A stretch of DNA of 64,000 bases, taken from assembly GCA_963807015.1 (NCBI GenBank), contig CAWEAS010000015.1, forward strand, positions 62,001-126,000, in the 5' to 3' direction. This DNA is from JAJPKK01 sp963807015. GTDB taxonomy: Bacteria; Pseudomonadota; Alphaproteobacteria; Rhizobiales; Xanthobacteraceae. Position 1 is the first letter of the stretch. Each line of letters starts with the position of its first letter. Shown in pieces: positions 57,905 to 64,000 of this stretch. The notes below the pieces were generated by a model, which worked only from the letters and a program-made list of their open reading frames with translations, was not told where the DNA came from and ran no database searches. The position numbers were made by a program, and so were the translations under genes.

Positions 57905-59854
57905 TCAGAGCTTGCCGGTCAGGCGCAGCGTCGGACCTTGATAAAACCGGTCCTCGTTGACGACGGCTCCATTGCCATCGAACGTCTTGAGCGCATGCCA
58001 ATAGCCATCAAACCGGTAGGCAGCGGTCAATTTGAGATTGGTGGTGAGCCAGTAGGAGAGGCCGGCTTCGGCATCCAGGTTGAAGACAAAGGCAGTATCG
58101 GAGGCGCCGAAATTGGTGAAGGCGAAACTTGCCGCTTCGCCGGCGGTACTGACATCGAGCGACCGCACGCCGTAAAGGGCGGCCATGCCGCCGAGATAAT
58201 CGATCGACCAGCCGTAGCCGAGCGGAATGTTGCCTTCGATGCCGGCACGCGGGCCGCCGCCGACGAACCGGCTCTTCTGCTCGAACGAGAACGCACCCGG
58301 TCGGGCGCCGACCAGGCCGACACCGAAGAACCCGCCGGAGTAGAGAGTCGGCGCGAGAAAATTGGCAGACCCGCTGGTTTTCGAATCGATCTCGGCAATG
58401 CGCAGACCTGCCTTGATCTGGGCGTGGCCGATGCCGATGTCGCGGCCGACCGCGAAATCCGCAAGGCCGTGCTGCTCGCGCTCGACAAACGTGCCATTGG
58501 CCGCGACCGGGGCATTGAAGTTGCCGACCGGCCCCGCAAACAGCGTAACCGATGGAACCACGATGCTGCCGTTGCGTCCGAACGCGCCGGAGTTCTTGGC
58601 CGACCCGTAGCGTACGTCGGCGCTCACATGCCACGCCGAATCGAAGAAGCGATAGTCAAATCCCGCCGCACCTTCGCCGCCATGCCCAGGTTTGCCGACA
58701 TTGATCGGATCGCCAACGTTGATCGAGCCGCCGGTGACGGAGGCAAGTTCGCCCTCGCCCCATACGGTCCACTGGGCGGATGGGATCGGCGCCCACTCTT
58801 TGGTCAAGAGCCTTCGCTCTTTGGTGTAAAGGGGAGGCGGTGACGGCGGCGCAAAGCCGAACAGCGTATCGGTTGCGCCGGTCAATCGCAGCATCGGGCC
58901 GGTGTAGAACCGGTCCTGATTGGTGACCGTGCCGTTGCCGTTGAACGTCTTGAGCGCGCCCCAGTAGCCGTCAAATCGGTAGCTCGCCGACAGCTTGAGA
59001 TTGCTCGAGAGCCAGTAAGACAGGCCGGCCTGCGCATCGAGATTGAGCACGGTCGTCAGGTCGGATGAACCAAAATCGGCAAAGCCTGCGGCGGCCGCAA
59101 CCCCACCGCCCGCGACATCGAGCGACCGCGCGCCAAAGAGGGCAGAGATGCCGCCGAGATAATCGAACGCCCAACCGCCGCCCAGCGGAATCGAACCGTC
59201 AATTCCCAATCTTGGTCCGGCGCCGGCAAACCGGCTGTTTTGCGCAAACCCGAAGGGATTAGGTGCGAGCGGCGCCGAGATCGGAACGAACAGCGGCACA
59301 TTGAACACGCCGTTGCCAGAGCTTTTGGCCTCGATCTCGGCAATGCGCAGGCCGACCTTGAGCTGGGTTTGACCAAGGCCGATGTCCCGGCCAACGGCAA
59401 AATCCGCCAAGGCATGGCTTTCCTTTTGAGTGAAAACGCCGTTGCCATTGGCGATGGTGGCAACCGGCGGCAGCGGCGCCCCCGGCGTCGACAAGCCGTT
59501 CGGAACAATGAACGTCCCTCGGGCCCCGAACGCGCCTGACTGTTGCGAGTTGCTGCCATAGCGGACCTGAGCGCTCACATGCCACGGCGTCAGCGCGAAT
59601 CGGCAATCGAATCCCGCCGCGACCTCAGGCCCCCATTTGGATTTGCCGGCGTCGAACCCGAACGAGCCGAGATGGGTGTCGCCGCCAACGATCGACGTCG
59701 CGCCGCCTTCGCCCCACCATTCACAGCGCCCGGGGTCGGCCGCTCTGACGGCCAGCGGACGCAGCTCTTCACCTCTGACCTGCGGCGAGGCGGCGGCGAG
59801 TGCGATGACTGACACGCTCACGCACAGAAGCCGGCGTGCCTTGAGTGAAGACAT
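57905..59854 (-). CDS. Outer-membrane protein with two tandem barrel halves, 649 aa
   Basis: A signal peptide (RLLCVSVSVIALAAASPQVR) is followed by two homologous halves. Half 1: WWGEGGATSIVGGDTHLGSF, FALTPWHVSAQVRYGSNSQQ, ADFAVGRDIGLGQTQLKVGL, LSYWLSSNLKLSASYRFDGY, RFYTGPMLRLTG. Half 2 repeats each block: WGEGELASVTGGSINVGDP, FFDSAWHVSADVRYGSAKNS, ADFAVGRDIGIGHAQIKAGL, LSYWLTTNLKLTAAYRFDGY, RFYQGPTLRLTGKL. Each half resembles pore-forming outer-membrane proteins of the Lpg1974 type and could make its own barrel. The gene is alone and convergent with the porin. Confidence 0.78.
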   Translation of the reverse strand: MSSLKARRLLCVSVSVIALAAASPQVRGEELRPLAVRAADPGRCEWWGEGGATSIVGGDTHLGSFGFDAGKSKWGPEVAAGFDCRFALTPWHVSAQVRYGSNSQQSGAFGARGTFIVPNGLSTPGAPLPPVATIANGNGVFTQKESHALADFAVGRDIGLGQTQLKVGLRIAEIEAKSSGNGVFNVPLFVPISAPLAPNPFGFAQNSRFAGAGPRLGIDGSIPLGGGWAFDYLGGISALFGARSLDVAGGGVAAAAGFADFGSSDLTTVLNLDAQAGLSYWLSSNLKLSASYRFDGYWGALKTFNGNGTVTNQDRFYTGPMLRLTGATDTLFGFAPPSPPPLYTKERRLLTKEWAPIPSAQWTVWGEGELASVTGGSINVGDPINVGKPGHGGEGAAGFDYRFFDSAWHVSADVRYGSAKNSGAFGRNGSIVVPSVTLFAGPVGNFNAPVAANGTFVEREQHGLADFAVGRDIGIGHAQIKAGLRIAEIDSKTSGSANFLAPTLYSGGFFGVGLVGARPGAFSFEQKSRFVGGGPRAGIEGNIPLGYGWSIDYLGGMAALYGVRSLDVSTAGEAASFAFTNFGASDTAFVFNLDAEAGLSYWLTTNLKLTAAYRFDGYWHALKTFDGNGAVVNEDRFYQGPTLRLTGKL

Positions 59855-60314
59855 GTGTACTTGCCCCGCCTGTTATCCGGTGAAGGTATTCCGGCGGGGG
59901 CTGCGCTAATGTGACAAACAGAACAACATGACTTCTGCCACCAACATTGCTTGTTTTGTGTTGCGTCGACGCAACAAATGGATCTTCATCACGCTGCCAT
60001 GAAACTAAAATCCTGGAGCTCCGCCAAAGCGATAATGGTGCACACCAAGCCGACAGTTGGATTCGCACCGCATGCAATCAGGAGGCAAAGATTCGTCCGC
60101 CGTAAATTCGGGCGTGACTGGCATGGGCGCGTCAGGCGGTCTTCGGGAGCGAGCCGGCAGGCAAATTCCTCGCAAAGCCCACCAACGTTGGACCGTGCAT
60201 CTCGCAGCCAAGACAGCGCGGGCAGGGGCCGCCGCCTCTGAGACATCGCCAAGCAGCTGCGCATGGGCCGATCGCGACAGCCTGCTACACCGATCCCCGC
60301 GTCGGCGACCGCAA
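59855..60314. other. Promoter-side region and downstream repeat flank
   Basis: About 460 bases between the starts/ends of two minus-strand genes. The part 60239-60314 belongs to the dispersed repeat also found at 38633. No gene is supported. Confidence 0.4.
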
Positions 60315-60378
60315 TCAACCGATCGATTTGTTGAGGTCGTGTGGTTGCCTCAGCAGCGCGCGCAATTGTTTGCGCTCC
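60239..60378. repeat. Dispersed repeat matching 38633-38770
   Basis: It covers the last codons of the gene at 60315 and its 3' flank. The copy in the accessory island shows that this two-gene unit, or its end, has moved or been duplicated. Confidence 0.75.
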
Positions 60379-60584
60379 TCGATCGCCTCACGGGTATACC
60401 AACCATGTTTGCGCGCGTTCTGGTTGCCGCGCGGTGCGCCGGAGCCCGCGGCGCCGCCGTGCATGCGACACCGTCGTTTGCCAGTAACGGCCGGCGACCG
60501 GCACGGCTTCCCCGAGCGGGTCTTTGCGCCGCAACGCGGGCTCGCCAGCATTGGGCCGGTATTGCGCGGATGGTTGCCCATCAT
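60315..60584 (-). CDS. Small Cys/His-rich hypothetical protein with HGGxxGSGAPRGNxNA motif, 89 aa
   Basis: ATG 60582-60584 overlaps the stop of the preceding gene (ATGA). The product has RCGAKTRSGKPCRSPAVTGK, RRCRMHGGAAGSGAPRGNQN and ARKHGWYTREAIEERKQLRA. The Cys-Cys-Cys-His arrangement (C...C...C-R-M-H) suggests a small zinc knuckle; this type is common in rhizobial and prophage genomes without a known role. The upstream partner gene makes a two-gene operon. Its 3' end is repeated at 38633. Confidence 0.72.
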   Translation of the reverse strand: MMGNHPRNTGPMLASPRCGAKTRSGKPCRSPAVTGKRRCRMHGGAAGSGAPRGNQNARKHGWYTREAIEERKQLRALLRQPHDLNKSIG

Positions 60585-61318
60585 TTTTTGTCCTTGCGGT
60601 TCGCCGGGATCGGGGCCGGCTGTTCGGCAGCATTGATGATCGGCATGGGGGCAGCCCTCGCATCGGTCAGCGCCGGCTGCGCGGCCGCACTCCGCCCCCA
60701 TATCCGCTCGCGGGAAGCTTGCGTGACGTTGCCGACGATCGCCTGCCCGCCGTCTTGCACCGATACGTGCCGGACTGTCACCTTCTGTTCGCCACCCGTC
60801 TGGTAGCGCTTCAAGGCTTCGATTTGGCTCGAATACAAGCGAAAAAGCTTCATAGCGATGGACAGACCGCTTTCCCGCTGCGTCGCCAACATCTCATTTT
60901 GGCTCAAGCACAAAAATTTCATGCCCGTCACATGGACAACAGCCATTTGGGTCGCAAGGATCGCTTCCGTGTGATTTTGCGGGTCAGCGCTTTTGACAGC
61001 CGAAAGCATGAAATTGAGGGCGACCTCATCCAATCGGCCACCGACCGAACTCGCCTTAATCAGCTGGGTGACGAGGCCGCGAGCGAACTCATTGTCACTG
61101 GTGCTGGTGGGGTCGAGATATTTGATGCCGATCGATCTGGCTGCGACCAACGACATATCGGTTTCTTTCGTCGTTAACTCCCATCTCTGCGCCTTTTTGG
61201 TCTCCTCGCCCGGGACAGTATTCGGCGGCGCGAGTTGGTTAGACTTGATTTGTTGGCGCTTTAGTTGTTTTGTACATAACTTACTATTATTACGTGATTT
61301 GCCATTATTGGTTGTCAT
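60581..61318 (-). CDS. Conserved hypothetical protein, 245 aa
   Basis: ATG 61316-61318 is chosen because AAGGAGG precedes it at good distance, although the frame opens at 61387. The N-terminus is basic (KSRNNSKLCTKQLKRQQIKS). The central part is helical: GLVTQLIKASSVGGRLDEVA, NHTEAILATQMAVVHVTGMK, LFRLYSSQIEALKRYQTGGE, followed by QKVTVRHVSVQDGGQAIVGN. A Pro/Ala-rich tail ends the protein. It is coupled to the HGG protein gene by a 4-base overlap. Family function is unknown; the pair looks like a conserved rhizobial or phage module. Confidence 0.72.
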   Translation of the reverse strand: MTTNNGKSRNNSKLCTKQLKRQQIKSNQLAPPNTVPGEETKKAQRWELTTKETDMSLVAARSIGIKYLDPTSTSDNEFARGLVTQLIKASSVGGRLDEVALNFMLSAVKSADPQNHTEAILATQMAVVHVTGMKFLCLSQNEMLATQRESGLSIAMKLFRLYSSQIEALKRYQTGGEQKVTVRHVSVQDGGQAIVGNVTQASRERIWGRSAAAQPALTDARAAPMPIINAAEQPAPIPANRKDKK

Positions 61319-61459
61319 TTTTGATTTTCGCCTCCTTTTTGCTAGGCCGCTTGCTGGAGTATCCACGCCAATATTTCCAACGAACATGGCCGAGCTTTGG
61401 TTCGGCTACCGCCGACGAGAAAAGGCGACTTTGCATGGGGTTGTTTTTTGATTTTTTTT

Positions 61460-61492
61460 TGCAAGATTGCCCCCCCGGGGGTCTGTCTTGCA
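61460..61492. other. GC-rich hairpin beside T-runs
   Basis: TGCAAGA (61460-61466) pairs with TCTTGCA (61486-61492), and the inner CCCCC/GGGGG run extends the stem. A run of nine T (61452-61460) and a run of six T lie on its 5' side on the plus strand, so it is not a standard U-tailed terminator in either direction. Confidence 0.5.
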
Positions 61493-61568
61493 GGCCCGCC
61501 GCTGGTTTGAGGCCGCGGCGAAGCAGGGCAACGAGGCCGCCGCGCGCAGGCTGGAGCGGATGGGTTAG
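61488..61568 (+). pseudogene. C-terminal fragment of a Sel1-repeat protein
   Basis: The frame ending at TAG 61566-61568 gives QARRWFEAAAKQGNEAAARR followed by LERMG, a typical final Sel1-like repeat. Nothing of the rest of the gene is present. Confidence 0.6.
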
Positions 61569-61616
61569 CTCGCCTCAATCTCGGATGGCGCACGCAATTT
61601 TCCGCAAACAATAGTG

Positions 61617-63533
61617 CTAGAGCGCCATCACCTCCTCGATCGCGCGGTGGGCTTGGTCAATCGCGACATCGGTATAGGCTCCGGCGCCTGCATCCGAGTT
61701 GGCGATCGTGATGCGCCCGAACGGTGCCCGCCCGATGACGTGCGGCTGCTCGTGCTCGTTCCAGTCGGGATCGAACAGCGGATTGTACTCGTAGGCGTAG
61801 CCGTGCGGCCATCGATTGACGGTGATGGCGAGAATGTCGGCAGCCGCGTCGAACCCGCCGGGGCCGAGAGTGCGCGCAAGCTGGTCGCGGATGTTGTGCT
61901 CGAACACCTCGAAGCTCGTGGTCAAGAGCTCGGCATGGCCGATGCGATGCTGCTCCCGCTCGTCGAGACCCGGCTTGCAGGGTATGCGCTGCATGTGGAC
62001 GAGGATTGGATCGTCCGGCGACCGCACGCTCAGGTAACCGCCGATATCGACCGTCTGGTTGAGCCGCAAGCTCGAATGATACGAGCCGGGCGCATAGATC
62101 TCGTTGACGCCCAGCGCCTTGAAGGCGCGCCAATTGCGGATCGCCACGCTGGTGTAAACGAGCGGTATCTTGACCGGGTAATGGAGCGCCTCCTTCTGCC
62201 GCGCCGGCAGCTCGGGGCAGAGATAGGGGATCATCATGTTCCAGCAGGCGAGCACCACGGCCTTGCCGCGCGCCGCGACTAACGTGCCGTTCCGCGAGTA
62301 GATCACCTCGGCTTCCCGCGCCGCGCCCGGCTTCCCGATATTGCGCACGGAGAGCGCGGTGCTGGCGAGCCTGATGCGCACCGGCGCGCCGTCGCGATCG
62401 AGCGCGCCATAATCCGCAGCCGCGGTGACGATATCCTCCGCCGACGAGCCAGCAATCGAAGAGGGCATCGACGAGGGCACGAGGCTGCGCACCAGGAGCC
62501 GCGCGATCGAGGCGTTGCCGTCGGGAAAATGAAATTTGTAGGAGCCGCCGGTGGCGGCATAGCCGGATGCAGTGAACCCCATATGCGGCGCCGCGCCCGG
62601 CGTGAGGCCTAGCCCCTGGAAGCCCGGGAACTCGAACGCCCACACTTCAAGGGCCGCGACGGCCTCGATCCCGACGCCCCACTCGTCATGCGTCCGCGCC
62701 TGGAAGACGGGCAGCACGCCCGGATCGACTTTCGCGACATTGAGCAGGAAATCGCGATAGGTCATCCGCGCGAGGCGCGCCTTCTTCTCCTGCGAAGAGA
62801 GGCCGGGCATGTAGTCGATCTTGGCCTCGTAAAGCCTCGCGATATCGGCGCGCACCGCAGGCGTGAGCGGTGCCTCGGCCAAGAGCGCGGCCCACGGCTT
62901 TGCGCCGACACCGACCACGAGCTTGTCGGCGCCAAATGTCTCGCGGTCGAAGAAGATGCCGCGGCCGAGCCCCAGCCTGCGGTAAAAATCCTTCTTGGTG
63001 CAGGCGGCATCGAGCTTCACCGGATCGACGCCGAGCTTGCGCATGAGCCCGGCTGCAATCACGCTGTAGGGCCGCGGGCTGTCGATCTCCAGCGTTCCGC
63101 CATTGATCAGCTCGATCCGGCCGTTGAGCGCGAATTCGTTGCGTTTCGCGTGCCCGCCAAAGTCGTCGTGATTGTCGAGGATGAGAATGCGCGCTGAAGC
63201 GTCGCGCTCGCGATAGAAATAGGCAGCCGCAAGACCGCTGATGCCGCCGCCGACGATTACGAGATCGTAGGTCTCGACCGCGCTCGGCTCTTGCAGCGCT
63301 AGATCGCCATCGCGCAGTTTGTGCGCGACCTCGAACGATCCAGGATGGCTGCCCCGCAGTCCAGTCAACCGCGGCGGATAGTTTTGAGGCTGCGTTGCCG
63401 CTTCGCCGGCTAAGCCTTCGGTCGCGGCGCCCATCAACATGCCGCCCGCGATCGAGCCGGCCGCAATCGCCACACCATTGAGGAAATCGCGCCGCGCGAT
63501 CGGCCGGTCCATTCGAAGTCCCCGATCGTCCAT
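61617..63533 (-). CDS. Tat-exported FAD-dependent oxidoreductase (flavin amine oxidase-like), 638 aa
   Basis: The N-terminus ARRDFLNGVAIAAGSIAGGM is a twin-arginine signal (MDRPIARRDF at residues 8-17; ATG 63512 is a possible shorter start). The FAD-binding loop is YDLVIVGGGISGLAAAYFYR, then an acidic strand end (ILILDNHDDFGGHAKRNEF). Mid-protein LASTALSVRNIGKPGAAREA and VVLACWNMMIPYLCPELPAR fit an amine-oxidase-like fold. It is probably folded with FAD in the cytoplasm and exported to the periplasm. Substrate unknown. A beta-propeller gene ends 150 bases away upstream on the same strand. Confidence 0.82.
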   Translation of the reverse strand: MDDRGLRMDRPIARRDFLNGVAIAAGSIAGGMLMGAATEGLAGEAATQPQNYPPRLTGLRGSHPGSFEVAHKLRDGDLALQEPSAVETYDLVIVGGGISGLAAAYFYRERDASARILILDNHDDFGGHAKRNEFALNGRIELINGGTLEIDSPRPYSVIAAGLMRKLGVDPVKLDAACTKKDFYRRLGLGRGIFFDRETFGADKLVVGVGAKPWAALLAEAPLTPAVRADIARLYEAKIDYMPGLSSQEKKARLARMTYRDFLLNVAKVDPGVLPVFQARTHDEWGVGIEAVAALEVWAFEFPGFQGLGLTPGAAPHMGFTASGYAATGGSYKFHFPDGNASIARLLVRSLVPSSMPSSIAGSSAEDIVTAAADYGALDRDGAPVRIRLASTALSVRNIGKPGAAREAEVIYSRNGTLVAARGKAVVLACWNMMIPYLCPELPARQKEALHYPVKIPLVYTSVAIRNWRAFKALGVNEIYAPGSYHSSLRLNQTVDIGGYLSVRSPDDPILVHMQRIPCKPGLDEREQHRIGHAELLTTSFEVFEHNIRDQLARTLGPGGFDAAADILAITVNRWPHGYAYEYNPLFDPDWNEHEQPHVIGRAPFGRITIANSDAGAGAYTDVAIDQAHRAIEEVMAL

Positions 63534-63684
63534 GGATTGGCAACGTCAGGTTAGCGCCGCCGCCGGTCGCCACCCGGCGTCGGGTGGCGCGCGCGCGGCC
63601 AGTTGCTCACCTAGCGAGGTGGCCAAGCTTGAACGCGTCCTTCGCGTCGACGCGGAGGACGCGCTGAGAGAGTGGCGGGTCCGC

Positions 63685-64000
63685 CTAGTTCAGCGGCTCC
63701 ACCTTGACGAGGGCGGCGCCGTGCGCGCTGCCCGTCCAGAAGGTGACCGGCGACGTCGAATTGTCGACGAATACGCTGCGCATGTTGGTTTCCTTCGGCA
63801 GCAGGTATTCGATGGTCGCGCCGGTCTTGGGATCAAGCCTTACCGCCCGGTCCGTGTGCATTGTGCTGGCCCAGATCTCGCCGTTCTTGTCGACGGCGGC
63901 GCGGTACGGATAGGTATAGGCCGGCATCGGCCATTCCGTCATTTTTTCAGTTTTCGTGTCGAACAGTGCGACCTTGTTGCCGCGAAACTCGGTGACGAGG
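63685..64000 (-). CDS. C-terminal part of a Vgb/streptogramin-lyase-like beta-propeller (partial)
   Basis: The open frame enters from the right edge and ends at 63685. It shows propeller repeats: GNKVALFDTKTEKMTEWPMP, YTYPYRAAVDKNGEIWASTM, RAVRLDPKTGATIEYLLPKE, and an end VTFWTGSAHGAALVKVEPLN. The DxxGxIW and W-P motifs match virginiamycin B lyase-like proteins, many of which have other roles. The N-terminal blades lie outside the window. Confidence 0.75.
   Translation of the reverse strand, partial: LVTEFRGNKVALFDTKTEKMTEWPMPAYTYPYRAAVDKNGEIWASTMHTDRAVRLDPKTGATIEYLLPKETNMRSVFVDNSTSPVTFWTGSAHGAALVKVEPLN

Noticed and set aside
57602..58843. 413-codon plus-strand open frame
   Set aside because: It lies antisense to the double-barrel outer-membrane gene, whose two halves repeat each other and have a signal peptide; the plus frame has no family resemblance.

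Overview
The window reads as chromosome of a Bradyrhizobium-like alphaproteobacterium (Rhizobiales). This is inferred from the GC-rich base composition, Omp25/31-type porin genes, phasin-like and DUF1059-like proteins, a CIRCE-linked groESL copy, many small HTH regulators ending in a FI(D/E)ENGGG-type motif, and glycosyltransferases carrying FDxxxYLxxNPDV repeats. No rRNA, tRNA or CRISPR array was seen.

1-2.3 kb holds gene ends, frameshifted minus-strand remnants and a phasin-like gene. 2.3-23.3 kb is a surface-polysaccharide locus. It starts with three ABC capsule-export genes (KpsE/KpsT/KpsM type), each broken by indels. Next come four genes for a CDP-activated deoxysugar (rfbF, two NAD-dependent sugar enzymes, an RfbC-type epimerase), then a long minus-strand series: UDP-xylose synthase, two methyltransferases, a GT61 and two GT4 glycosyltransferases, a sulfotransferase, and a methyltransferase fused to a coiled coil containing six 189-bp tandem repeats. 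The GT61 gene has a 9-bp homopolymer at its 5' end that sets its reading frame.

23.4-41 kb is an accessory island. It has IS1380 and IS3 remnants, a phage-type recombination module (YqaJ exonuclease, ERF annealing protein with a frameshift, DUF968 protein), five intact mini-HTH regulator genes with paired palindromic operators at their starts, two HigBA-type toxin-antitoxin pairs, a SNF2 helicase plus SWIM-domain pair, and groESL. A ~0.9-kb segment carrying two mini-HTH genes occurs twice, about 10.05 kb apart, and brackets the TA/SNF2/groESL block.

41-48.5 kb is the most unusual part. A plus-strand series encodes two small unknown proteins, a membrane protein split by one in-frame amber codon, a SAF-like membrane-anchored protein, a lipoprotein, a subtilisin (S8) fused to a cyanobactin PatG-type C-terminal region, a 76-residue protein with a six-cysteine knottin-like C-terminus, and a multi-spanning membrane protein. 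It looks like an uncharacterised peptide-maturation or export system in which the PatG-like protease could process the Cys-rich peptide.

48.6-64 kb holds a porin fragment and more polysaccharide-related genes (WcbI, GSCFA, CDP-alcohol phosphatidyltransferase, an OPX export lipoprotein). It also has a flavin monooxygenase, a two-HTH regulator, a porin with its terminator, an outer-membrane protein with two tandem barrel halves, a two-gene hypothetical unit whose 3' end is repeated near 38.7 kb, a Tat-exported FAD oxidoreductase and the end of a Vgb-like beta-propeller gene.

At least nine single-base disruptions are visible. They could be real decay or assembly errors, and the entries say so where it matters.
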